Source of the DNA: Micropepsaceae bacterium
GTDB taxonomy: Bacteria; Pseudomonadota; Alphaproteobacteria; Micropepsales; Micropepsaceae
DNA length: 7,710 bases
Direction: 5' to 3'
NCBI GenBank assembly: GCA_025450355.1
Contig: JANWHR010000285.1
Location: 1-7,710 of the forward strand
The translations under genes were made by a program, and so were the position numbers. The notes under the pieces were generated by a model. It worked only from the letters and a program-made list of their open reading frames with translations, was not told the origin of the DNA and did not search any database. This document shows, piece by piece, positions 1-5,512 of this stretch (position 1 is its first letter; each line of letters begins with the position of its first letter).

Positions 1-1062
1 GAGATTATAGGCGATGTCCGGCCGCTGGCGCGCAAGTTCAAGGGCGCGCCGCGACAGCGCCGCCCCCTGTTCCAATTCACCGCCGTCGACAAGCGCTCGT
101 CCCAGCAACGAGAGCGCCTCGGGATCGTCAGGATCAAGAGCAATTGCACGCTGGCATAGGGAGATTGCCTCCTTCTGCCGATCCAGAAGACGAAGTGCAC
201 GCGCCAATCCAGTCATGTAGGCGGCGCATTGAGGTTCCAGCGCAAGCGCTCGCTCAGAATGCATAACAGCTTCCGCTGAGTGCCAACGCCGGGTAAGCAC
301 TGTAGCAAGATCATGGTGAGCCGACGCATGGCCCGGATGGCGTACCAGATAAGCTCGGTAACATTCGATTGCCTCATCGTCGCGCTCCAACCGCCGCAGA
401 GCCATGGCAAGTGCTAGCCGTACCTCGTCGTAATCCGGGTCGATATCCAATGCCCTCCGGAAGCAGTTGGTGGCTTCCGAATGATCGCCGGCTTTCGTCA
501 GCAGCGCCCCGAGGCCGTGGTGCGCCTCGGCGAAATCCGGGTCTGCCGCAATCGCATCTCGATAAAGCGCAATCGCTTCTTCTGCTTTGCCAATTTTGGC
601 GAGAAGACTTGCAAACCCATAACTGGCTTCCGCTTGCGCCGGATTTGCTTCGAGCAGTTGGCGATAGCGTTCGATGGCCTGATCGCTCCGCCCGAGAGCC
701 TGGAGGCAGGCGGCCTGGCCGAACTGTGCCTCCGTCAGTGCCGGCTTGCGTGCAAGCGCCTCTTCGAAATGGCGGATGGCGTCCTCGTATCGTTGCGAGA
801 ACTGAAGCGCGATTGCGAGGTGTATGTGGGCTTCCGCCGAATTTGGCGCGATGCTGACGGCGCGGCGCAGCAGATCCTCGGCCTCGGAAACCCGGTCCTC
901 TGCAAGCCGTAATATGCCAAAATGCACCAAGGCATCAACGTGCCCCTCATCCGCACGCAGCAGTATTTCATAGCATTTGGCCGCCTCTTCGAGTTGGCCC
1001 TGCCGCTGTAAACTGAGCGCCTGATCGAATGTCGACTGATGCGACGCGATTTCGCCGTGCAT
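1..1062 (-). CDS. Tetratricopeptide-repeat (TPR) protein, C-terminus beyond the window
   Basis: The minus-strand frame is open for 354 codons and runs off the left edge with no stop. The translation is almost entirely 34-residue TPR units: helix-turn-helix pairs with the small/large residue pattern and a Pro near each unit's end at residues 73, 107, 141, 175, 209, 243, 277 and 311, exactly 34 apart. That makes about ten units. TPRs are protein-binding scaffolds. In proteobacteria such arrays are often followed by a sulfotransferase or glycosyltransferase domain, which could lie outside the window. No signal peptide is seen. The start chosen is ATG at 1062, although its ribosome-binding site is weak. 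An in-frame ATG at 1131 exists, but it would place the terminator hairpin of the upstream gene inside the coding region. The gene lies 79 bp downstream of a PEP-CTERM gene on the same strand. TPR proteins do occur in exosortase loci, but this one lacks the lipoprotein signal of that known type. The TPR assignment is secure; the cellular role is unknown. Confidence 0.9.
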   Translation of the reverse strand, partial: MHGEIASHQSTFDQALSLQRQGQLEEAAKCYEILLRADEGHVDALVHFGILRLAEDRVSEAEDLLRRAVSIAPNSAEAHIHLAIALQFSQRYEDAIRHFEEALARKPALTEAQFGQAACLQALGRSDQAIERYRQLLEANPAQAEASYGFASLLAKIGKAEEAIALYRDAIAADPDFAEAHHGLGALLTKAGDHSEATNCFRRALDIDPDYDEVRLALAMALRRLERDDEAIECYRAYLVRHPGHASAHHDLATVLTRRWHSAEAVMHSERALALEPQCAAYMTGLARALRLLDRQKEAISLCQRAIALDPDDPEALSLLGRALVDGGELEQGAALSRRALELARQRPDIAYNL

Positions 1063-1085
1063 GAATCCATCGTACTGCGTAACGC

Positions 1086-1118
1086 CGAAACGAAAAGAGG
1101 GGGCGGATGCCCCCTCTT
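1086..1118 (-). terminator. Rho-independent terminator after the PEP-CTERM gene
   Basis: A perfect 10-bp inverted repeat (AAGAGGGGGC, loop of 4, GCCCCCTCTT) spans 1095-1118. Read on the minus strand it is followed by TTCGTTT, a T-rich tail. It lies 24 nt after the stop of the PEP-CTERM gene. The plus-strand side has no T tail, so it should act on minus-strand transcripts. It probably separates or attenuates transcription into the TPR gene. Confidence 0.8.
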
Positions 1119-1141
1119 CTGACGCGGTCATTTGCGACAGT

Positions 1142-2053
1142 TCATGCCTTCCGGCGCCGACGGCGCACTACTCCACCAAGGCCAAGCAGACCTGCACCCA
1201 ACAGCGCGAGTGAAGCGGGTTCGGGCGCGGCGATAGCAGCATTGATCGGATCCTGGCTCCCAAGTTCCCAGTCAGCGTACGGAGCAGCACATTTGGTGGT
1301 TTTGCTCCCGCAGAAATTATCCAGGAAAAAGAAATCTGCTGGCGTGTTTAGACCGTCCGACGTGATTTCGGTATCCCGTAGGAACTGACCCTGATCGCTG
1401 CCGCCTCCGTTAACGGCGTCGTTGATGTCTGCATACCCCTGGGCCTGTCCGGTTAGTGGGTTGGTAGACGCGATAGAAGTATAAAGCGTCGACGTCGGAG
1501 CGAAATTGCTTGCCCCCGGCACCAGCTTCAAATTCAGGATATTGTCGTATCCCTTATTGGTGATGCCATTGTAGCATTGCATGTTTATGGCGCACCCGCC
1601 ACCGGCAGCGGCATATCCTCCCGTACCCTGCCCGGCAATTTGTGAAAAAGAGGTGATCCCGTTGTTTGTCGTATCGTCGTAAAGAGAGAACACCCCGCCC
1701 GAGTTAAAGGTGTGTCCCGCGACATTTGCGTCCACGTGAATGCCTGAGAATACTCCAACAATTAGCGGATTCGACGCGCTGATAGGAGTGACGGCGTTGG
1801 GTGCGGTATACAAGACATTATTAAGATTGTCTGAAATTGAAGTTATTTCAAAAACGCCAAAGTTGGAGCTCCCCACCACAGGACCCGTGGCGGTGCTGGG
1901 AGCACTGGTAAACGACTCGAGGTTACTAAATTTGATGATGATCGGCCCCGAATACCCGCCAAGATCGATTGGAATGGCCTGTGCAGACCCTATGCATGCC
2001 CCGAGGGTCAAAGCCGCAGCGGCAGTTCCGGCGAGCAGATTACGCGATTTCAT
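1142..2053 (-). CDS. Secreted PEP-CTERM sorting domain protein
   Basis: A 303-residue protein with an N-terminal signal peptide: Lys/Arg at residues 2-4, an Ala/Leu-rich core, and a likely cleavage after AQA at residue 26. The C-terminus is a textbook PEP-CTERM signal: PEP at 277-279, a hydrophobic Leu/Gly/Ala helix at about 281-296, and an Arg-rich tail at 297-302. In known systems such proteins are exported by Sec, then recognised and cleaved by an exosortase, which is not in this window. They end up in the envelope or extracellular matrix. The body is rich in Gly, Ser, Thr and Asn and looks like a beta-rich surface protein; I do not recognise a named domain. Two close Cys pairs (154/160 and 248/255) could form disulfides. 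Cys20 in LGAC resembles a weak lipobox, so a lipoprotein reading is possible but less likely. The start is supported by AGGAG at 2061-2065, 7 nt upstream of the ATG. Expression is probably sigma-54-dependent. Confidence 0.93.
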   Translation of the reverse strand: MKSRNLLAGTAAAALTLGACIGSAQAIPIDLGGYSGPIIIKFSNLESFTSAPSTATGPVVGSSNFGVFEITSISDNLNNVLYTAPNAVTPISASNPLIVGVFSGIHVDANVAGHTFNSGGVFSLYDDTTNNGITSFSQIAGQGTGGYAAAGGGCAINMQCYNGITNKGYDNILNLKLVPGASNFAPTSTLYTSIASTNPLTGQAQGYADINDAVNGGGSDQGQFLRDTEITSDGLNTPADFFFLDNFCGSKTTKCAAPYADWELGSQDPINAAIAAPEPASLALLGAGLLGLGGVVRRRRRKA

Positions 2054-2103
2054 GTCAAATCTCCTGAGTGCGGGTTCGATGGGCCGCTAGTCGCAGATAT
2101 AGA

Positions 2104-2120
2104 AGCAATCGCCGTGCCAG
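2104..2120 (-). promoter_or_regulatory. Sigma-54 (RpoN) -24/-12 promoter of the PEP-CTERM gene
   Basis: The minus strand reads CTGGCACGGCGATTGCT. This matches every defined position of the core consensus YTGGCACG-N4-TTGCW, including the essential GG and GC dinucleotides with correct spacing. The predicted transcription start is near 2093, giving a leader of about 40 nt before the ATG at 2053. From established knowledge, exosortase loci often carry the PrsK/PrsR two-component pair, whose regulator is of the sigma-54 activator type. Assigning that regulator here is inference. Confidence 0.78.
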
Positions 2121-2215
2121 AATCCAAATGCGTGGATTTTTAATGGCTTACGGGTATTCGGCCGGCCCGAAAAACCGAAGATGTAAAGTTTTCCGACGCC
2201 TTTTCCGGCCCATGG

Positions 2216-2231
2216 ACGGCTCCGGAGCCGT
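2216..2231. promoter_or_regulatory. 16-bp perfect palindrome, candidate activator (enhancer) site
   Basis: ACGGCTCCGGAGCCGT is a perfect palindrome centred about 105 bp upstream of the -24 element. That is the usual distance for a bacterial enhancer-binding protein that activates sigma-54 polymerase. No T-run follows on either strand, so it does not look like a terminator. A weaker dyad (TTCGG, 5 nt, CCGAA) lies at 2157-2171, closer than usual for such a site. The activator role is inferred from position and symmetry only. Confidence 0.45.
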
Positions 2232-2640
2232 GAAAATTGAGCAAGCATTTGGTTTTATTTGATATTCCAGGCTTGATCGGTGCAAAACCCGATTGTTCAT
2301 TTTTTTTACAACCCGCGTGAATGGAGAGCAGCCTCCGATGGCGCCGCAGGCACGTGGGCGGGACGACCCGGTACAAGGAAAGATTCAGGTGTCAGAACGT
2401 CAGAAGCGGCGGATTTGGCCGGTTTTTTGCGCGTGGAACTGTCAGAGGGGCGTCAGACGAACTGTCAGAAATTGCAGAAGGGATCGGCTATCGTGCCGGA
2501 CGCAATTTCAATCTTCGGCCAAATGGTAGTCCCAGCCCTGCGGATGCGCAAGAGACTGTTTCTCGCGAAACTCTTGCCCTGCAAGAATGTGGGCTGGAAG
2601 CCCGCGGTCCGACTCGCGTGGCCGCGCCAAGGCATAGCGG
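2232..2640. other. Intergenic stretch with no convincing gene
   Basis: Several overlapping reading frames are open here, but none shows a recognisable domain or a ribosome-binding site that decides a start. The longest plus-strand frame (from 2321) only becomes protein-like after 2641, where it enters the DUF2283 relic. Visible contents are a T8 run near 2300, five copies of the hexamer GTCAGA (starting at 2391, 2399, 2441, 2452 and 2464), and one palindromic repeat at 2589-2610. It may be degraded sequence of an earlier gene or insertion. Confidence 0.5.
2589..2610 (+). repeat. Dispersed palindromic repeat, copy A
   Basis: A short stem (GGGCT, loop GGA, AGCCC) is followed by GCGGTCC. It shares the layout stem, GGA loop, stem, then GCGGT with the copy at 4364-4385, and the same 3' flank as the copy at 2801-2823. 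The resemblance to a dispersed genomic repeat is seen in sequence. That it belongs to one family is inference from three copies. Confidence 0.55.
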
Positions 2641-2788
2641 GCGGACGGTTGAAGTCGCTGACGGGCTGGTGGTCGATTTCACCGCCGGCGGCGATGTCGC
2701 TGGCTTCGACATCGAAGATGCGTCCCACAAACTCGATCTGTCCAAAATAGAGACAGTATCACTTCCGGCGGTCAGCGCCGCGGAATAG
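2641..2788 (+). pseudogene. Relic of a DUF2283 gene (3' two-thirds)
   Basis: This stretch aligns without gaps to 3225-3372, the 3' part of the intact DUF2283 gene, with 130 of 148 bases identical by my count. Homology stops abruptly at 2641, so about 22 N-terminal codons, including the YYPETDSLYIE-type strand, are missing. The frame is still open to the TAG at 2786-2788. In the last 28 codons, from GFDIED onward, all six differences are silent third-position changes. The two copies therefore appear to have diverged under selection before this one lost its 5' end. A longer frame from 2321 runs into it, so it may be annotated as a 155-residue hypothetical protein; I consider that a chance extension. 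Confidence 0.75.
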
Positions 2789-2797
2789 CGGGATTTG

Positions 2798-2862
2798 AAG
2801 ACGGGCGAGCACGCCCGCGGTACAAGTCGCGGCGCGGCGCCCGGTCTTTCGCCCGTCTTTTC
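2798..2862 (+). terminator. Large stem-loop with T-rich 3' flank
   Basis: A perfect 11-bp inverted repeat, AAGACGGGCGA at 2798-2808 and TCGCCCGTCTT at 2849-2859, is followed by TTCTC. It begins 10 nt after the stop of the DUF2283 relic. The 40-nt interior is itself GC-rich and contains most of palindromic repeat copy B. It could be a terminator for the relic gene, or a composite repeat element. The large loop makes the terminator call tentative. Confidence 0.45.
2801..2823 (+). repeat. Dispersed palindromic repeat, copy B
   Basis: A stem of CGGGCG and CGCCCG around a 4-nt loop (2802-2817) is followed by CGGTAC. The right arm and flank match the copy at 4364-4385 (CGCCCGC followed by GGTAT). 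The loop is AGCA instead of GGA. Confidence 0.55.
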
Positions 2863-2919
2863 TCGCGCGCTATAGAGCGAGGCTCACCCACACAGGGGCG
2901 CCAGAGATAAGGTGAATCC

Positions 2920-3163
2920 TTGAAAACAACGCGCTATTTCGAAGAGCAGGTCTTGCGAAAGAGACCGTATTTGCGACGAGAGTGGTGCGAGGCGGCGATA
3001 AATGCGCCCGTGAAACGCGAGATTCAGGAGAATGGCCGCATACGTTACTGGGGTAGTATTATTCTGCCCGGCGAAAGCCGGCCGCGATTTTTGGTGTTGT
3101 CACCCTGGAAGATGGAGAAACGATCCTGAACGCATTCCTGGACTCCGTGAGGAACAGAAATGA
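2920..3163 (+). pseudogene. Frameshifted small conserved protein, partner of DUF2283
   Basis: A TTG start at 2920 follows AAGGTGA at 2909-2915. The first 58 codons encode a small-protein type that I recall as a frequent neighbour of DUF2283 genes (FEEQVLRKRPYLRREWCEAA, then a Gly-Arg-Ile-Arg-Tyr-Trp segment). That frame reaches a premature TGA at 3127-3129. Shifting by one missing base between 3093 and 3094 restores the expected continuation (VVTLEDGETILNAFLD, from 3096). A second lesion near 3140-3143 is likely, because another shift gives FREEQK and a TGA at 3161-3163 that overlaps the ATG of the next gene. This suggests the ancestral pair was translationally coupled. The family has no function I can name; a toxin-like role is only suggested by the two-small-gene layout. 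A 69-residue product could still be made. Confidence 0.7.
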
Positions 3164-3372
3164 AGCTGCATTATTACCCGGAGACCGACAGCCTCTACAT
3201 CGAACTGAAAAGCACGCCGGGCACGCGGACGGTCGAAGTCGTTGACGGGCTAGTGGTCGATCTTGATGATTGCGGCGATGTCGTTGGCTTCGACATCGAA
3301 GATGCGTCCCACAAACTCGATCTGTCGAAAATCGAGACGGTATCGCTTCCGGCCGTCAGCGCGGCGGAATAG
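3160..3372 (+). CDS. DUF2283 family small protein
   Basis: An intact 70-residue protein with the DUF2283 (COG5428-type) pattern. It opens with a strand carrying Tyr-Tyr-Pro-Glu-Thr-Asp-Ser-Leu-Tyr-Ile-Glu (residues 5-15). Then come VVDGLVVDLD (27-36), a Gly-Asp-Val-Val-Gly-Phe turn, and DIEDAS (45-50). The length is normal for the family. The start ATG is preceded by GAGGA at 3149-3153 with 6-nt spacing. Family members are small beta-rich proteins of unknown biochemical function, often found beside a second small gene in toxin-antitoxin-like pairs. The upstream partner here is frameshifted, so this is the surviving half. A partial paralogue lies at 2641-2788. Confidence 0.88.
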   Translation: MKLHYYPETDSLYIELKSTPGTRTVEVVDGLVVDLDDCGDVVGFDIEDASHKLDLSKIETVSLPAVSAAE

Positions 3373-3461
3373 CGGGGCGGTTTGAGGTTACCCCTCCCCT
3401 TCGGTGACTATGCCAGCAGCAAAGATACCGGTGGCCGGCCGGACATGGTATGAGGGTCGCC

Positions 3462-3686
3462 ATGAGTGACCTTCTTTCGCGCATCACGTCGGAACCTGGC
3501 AAATGCGGCGGCCGCCCGTGCATTCGGGGGTTGCGCTTCCGCGTCACCGACGTACTGGATTTGCTCGCGGCAGGAATGAGCCAGGAAGAGATTCTTGCGG
3601 AGCACCCGGATCTCGAGTCCGACGATATCAGGGCCGCCCTTGAGTTCGCATCGCGCCGAGTGGACCATCCCGTCATTGTGGGATGA
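3462..3686 (+). CDS. DUF433 domain protein, probable antitoxin partner of DUF5615
   Basis: A 74-residue protein with the DUF433 hallmark: Gly-Gly-Arg-Pro-Cys-Ile-Arg-Gly at residues 16-23, a helix-turn-helix-like segment (VTDVLDLLAAGMSQEEIL, 28-45), then HPDL and DIRAAL. DUF433 proteins resemble small DNA-binding antitoxins and are typically encoded directly before a DUF5615 PIN-like gene, as here. The ATG at 3462 was chosen over the in-frame ATG at 3450 because GAGGG at 3452-3456 sits 5 nt upstream of it. The stop overlaps the ATG of the next gene (ATGA at 3683-3686), so the pair was translationally coupled. If it is an antitoxin it would bind its partner and repress its own promoter; no operator was identified. 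The gene is intact although its partner is broken. Confidence 0.88.
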   Translation: MSDLLSRITSEPGKCGGRPCIRGLRFRVTDVLDLLAAGMSQEEILAEHPDLESDDIRAALEFASRRVDHPVIVG

Positions 3687-4017
3687 TCCATTTGGCTCGA
3701 CGAGCACCTGTCGCCCCTGCTGGCGGACTGGATCGTACGCACATTGGGGGTTGACGCGGTAGCTGTTCGTGATTTGGGGTCTTGCGCGCGCCAAAGATCA
3801 CGATGTCTTCGACGCGGCGAGGCGAGCAGGAGCGGTCATTCTCACCAAAGATGCCGATTTCATTGGTATGGTTGAGAGACTCGGCCCGCCGCCACAGATG
3901 ATTTGGCTGACTTGCGGTAACAGTTCCAACGCCAACCTGAAGCGTTTGCTCGAGCGAAGCCTGACGATGGCAGTCGAACTGTTGGAGACTGGCGAACCCG
4001 TGGTCGAGATTGGGTAA
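3683..4017 (+). pseudogene. DUF5615 PIN-like protein, two frameshifts
   Basis: Three consecutive frames together give a full DUF5615 protein of about 110 residues. ATG at 3683 reads Met-Ile-His. One extra base in the T-run 3691-3693 then shifts to WLDEHLSPLLADWIVRTLG and onward to VRDLG. A second extra base at 3777-3780 shifts to LARAKDHDVFDAARRAG, TKDADF, WLTCGN and the TAA at 4015-4017. The acidic residues expected of the PIN-like fold (LDE near the start, KDADF in the middle) survive, but in different frames. The family is a presumed RNase toxin partnered with DUF433. No single frame encodes both halves, so the product should be inactive. Each lesion is one base, so sequencing error cannot be excluded. 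A GTG at 3769 could start an 82-residue C-terminal fragment. Confidence 0.8.
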
Positions 4018-4030
4018 ATTGCGCTGGTTG

Positions 4031-5512
4031 TCAGCGGTTGACGACGAGGCAGGTGTCGCCTTGCAGTTTCAGTGCCTCACACTGTGCTGCCGCAGCCGAA
4101 AAGGAAAGCGGGCCGAAGCGCAGGCGGTACTTGATTCCGGCATCGCCCAGATTCGCTTCGCGAATATCAGCGTCAAGCCCAGTCACGAGCTGATCGTGAT
4201 TGGCCTTGAATTGCTGCCAGGCGGATTTGGCCCATTCCGCCGAATTGTAGGAGCCGATTTGCACCATGGCCCTGTTGGCGGCAGGGGTGTCCTGCGGTCC
4301 GGCATCCGGCTGTGGAGGATGCGTGAGTTCTGCCGGCGCAGCCGCCGGGGCGGCCGCGACGTTGCGGGCGGGACGCCCGCGGTATAAGGGCGCCGCTGGC
4401 GCTGCAGCAGCTATTGCGGCTTCTGGCGGTTTCGGCCGAACCGGCCTGGCCGGATCGCCCGGTTGCGGAATTGAGTGGGCGGGAGCGCGGTCGAACACAA
4501 CGTCCACAGGCAGGCCGACGGGAAGTTTGGCCCCGGGATCAAGGTCGATCAGCGCGTCCAGAATTTTGGTGTCCACCCGCTCGTCGGGATCATCGGTGCG
4601 GAAGTTCTTCCGCCCCAACTGCGCGCCCAATTGAACCACGGTGCCGCGAAAACGCTTGCCGCCAAAGGCGTCCGCCGTGATCCACGCCGTTTGACCGGTG
4701 GTAACATTGGCCACATCGGCCTGATCGATGTCGGCCCGGACTCTCAACCGGCTGGTATCGCCGATCGTGACAATCGGGGTTGGCGGCAAATTGGTCACCA
4801 TTTCGCCCTTGCGGCGGTAGATTTTCAGGATCACGCCATCGATGGGCGAACGGACCAGTGTCTTCTCGATGTCTGCCCCGATCTCCTCAACCCGTGCCCG
4901 CGCGGAATCGACATTGGCTCTGGCAATCGCTGCATCCTCGACGCGCGGAGGAGCAGTTAACAGCGACAACTGCGCCGCAACCGCCGCGCGATGCGCTTCA
5001 GACGTATCGCGCCCGGCAAGCGCCTGTTCGACGACGGCCGTGGAGACGATTTTTTTTGCTTCCAGCGATTTCTGCCGCTCATAATTTGATCTGGCTTCCG
5101 CCGCGGCGGCTTCGGCCTCGCGCAGCGCGGCCCTGGCCTGATCGATTTCCTGGGGACGCGCGCCCGTCAGCAGCCGCCTGAGTTCGTTTTCCCGCACCGC
5201 CAGAGTCGCCTGCGCCCCTGCGAGCTGCGCTTTCAAGTCCGCGTTTTCGATTTCGGCAAGCACTTCACCCGCCTGGACACGGTCGCCTTCCGCAACATTC
5301 ATGGCCACCAGCCGGCCAACCATGGTGCCTTCGAGCGGGCGGGCTTCCGTTGCCGGTTCCACCAGACCCGCGGCGGCGACCAGGCGTGGCGCCGCGGGGG
5401 GCGCTGCCAATGCGCCAGTGCTTTGCCAGGAGGGCGCGATGCCGGCGAGCAGCTCCAGCGCCAGTGCCGATGCACCGGCGGCCGAGAGCGCAAGCGCTAT
5501 TTTCCACCTCAT
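4031..5512 (-). CDS. HlyD/DevB-type membrane fusion protein with C-terminal SPOR domain
   Basis: A 493-residue periplasmic adaptor of an ABC exporter. It has an N-terminal signal or anchor helix (about 5-27), a biotinyl-lipoyl half-motif (GRLVAMNVAEGDRVQAGEVL, 66-85), and a long Ala/Glu-rich coiled-coil hairpin (about 90-215). The second lipoyl half follows (VRSPIDGVILKIYRRKGEMV, 220-239), then a beta-barrel region to about 340. Family members usually end near here. This one continues with a Pro/Ala-rich linker (about 343-412) and a SPOR-like domain (about 414-493: MVQIGSY, a helix, RLRFGPLS, and Cys478/Cys488 spaced as in alphaproteobacterial SPOR domains). SPOR domains bind denuded septal peptidoglycan, so the adaptor may be anchored at the cell wall or division site; that is inference. 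Residues 376-383 (LYRGRPAR) are encoded by a palindromic repeat. The ATG overlaps the ATPase stop (ATGA), with GGGAG upstream. No terminator is seen in the 13-nt gap to the convergent DUF5615 relic. Confidence 0.9.
   Translation of the reverse strand: MRWKIALALSAAGASALALELLAGIAPSWQSTGALAAPPAAPRLVAAAGLVEPATEARPLEGTMVGRLVAMNVAEGDRVQAGEVLAEIENADLKAQLAGAQATLAVRENELRRLLTGARPQEIDQARAALREAEAAAAEARSNYERQKSLEAKKIVSTAVVEQALAGRDTSEAHRAAVAAQLSLLTAPPRVEDAAIARANVDSARARVEEIGADIEKTLVRSPIDGVILKIYRRKGEMVTNLPPTPIVTIGDTSRLRVRADIDQADVANVTTGQTAWITADAFGGKRFRGTVVQLGAQLGRKNFRTDDPDERVDTKILDALIDLDPGAKLPVGLPVDVVFDRAPAHSIPQPGDPARPVRPKPPEAAIAAAAPAAPLYRGRPARNVAAAPAAAPAELTHPPQPDAGPQDTPAANRAMVQIGSYNSAEWAKSAWQQFKANHDQLVTGLDADIREANLGDAGIKYRLRFGPLSFSAAAAQCEALKLQGDTCLVVNR
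4364..4385 (+). repeat. Dispersed palindromic repeat, copy C, inside a coding region
   Basis: A perfect 7-bp stem (GCGGGCG, loop GGA, CGCCCGC) is followed by GGTAT. It lies in frame inside the linker of the membrane fusion protein and encodes residues 376-383 on the minus strand. It is the most regular of the three copies. An unstructured linker is a place where such an insertion would be tolerated. Confidence 0.6.

Noticed and set aside
369..912. Plus-strand frames at 369-857 and 481-912
   Set aside because: They are antisense to the TPR gene, whose 34-residue periodicity proves the minus strand is coding.
2238..2265. Possible plus-strand -35/-10 pair (TTGAGC and TGATAT)
   Set aside because: Both boxes are poor matches and no credible gene follows within several hundred bases.
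2321..2640. 5' half of a 155-codon plus-strand frame leading into the DUF2283 relic
   Set aside because: No ribosome-binding site, no recognisable domain, and low-complexity Arg-rich translation. Only the part from 2641 has homology.
2391..2823. CRISPR-like array from the GTCAGA copies and palindromes
   Set aside because: Spacing is irregular, repeats are too short, and no cas gene or spacer structure is present.
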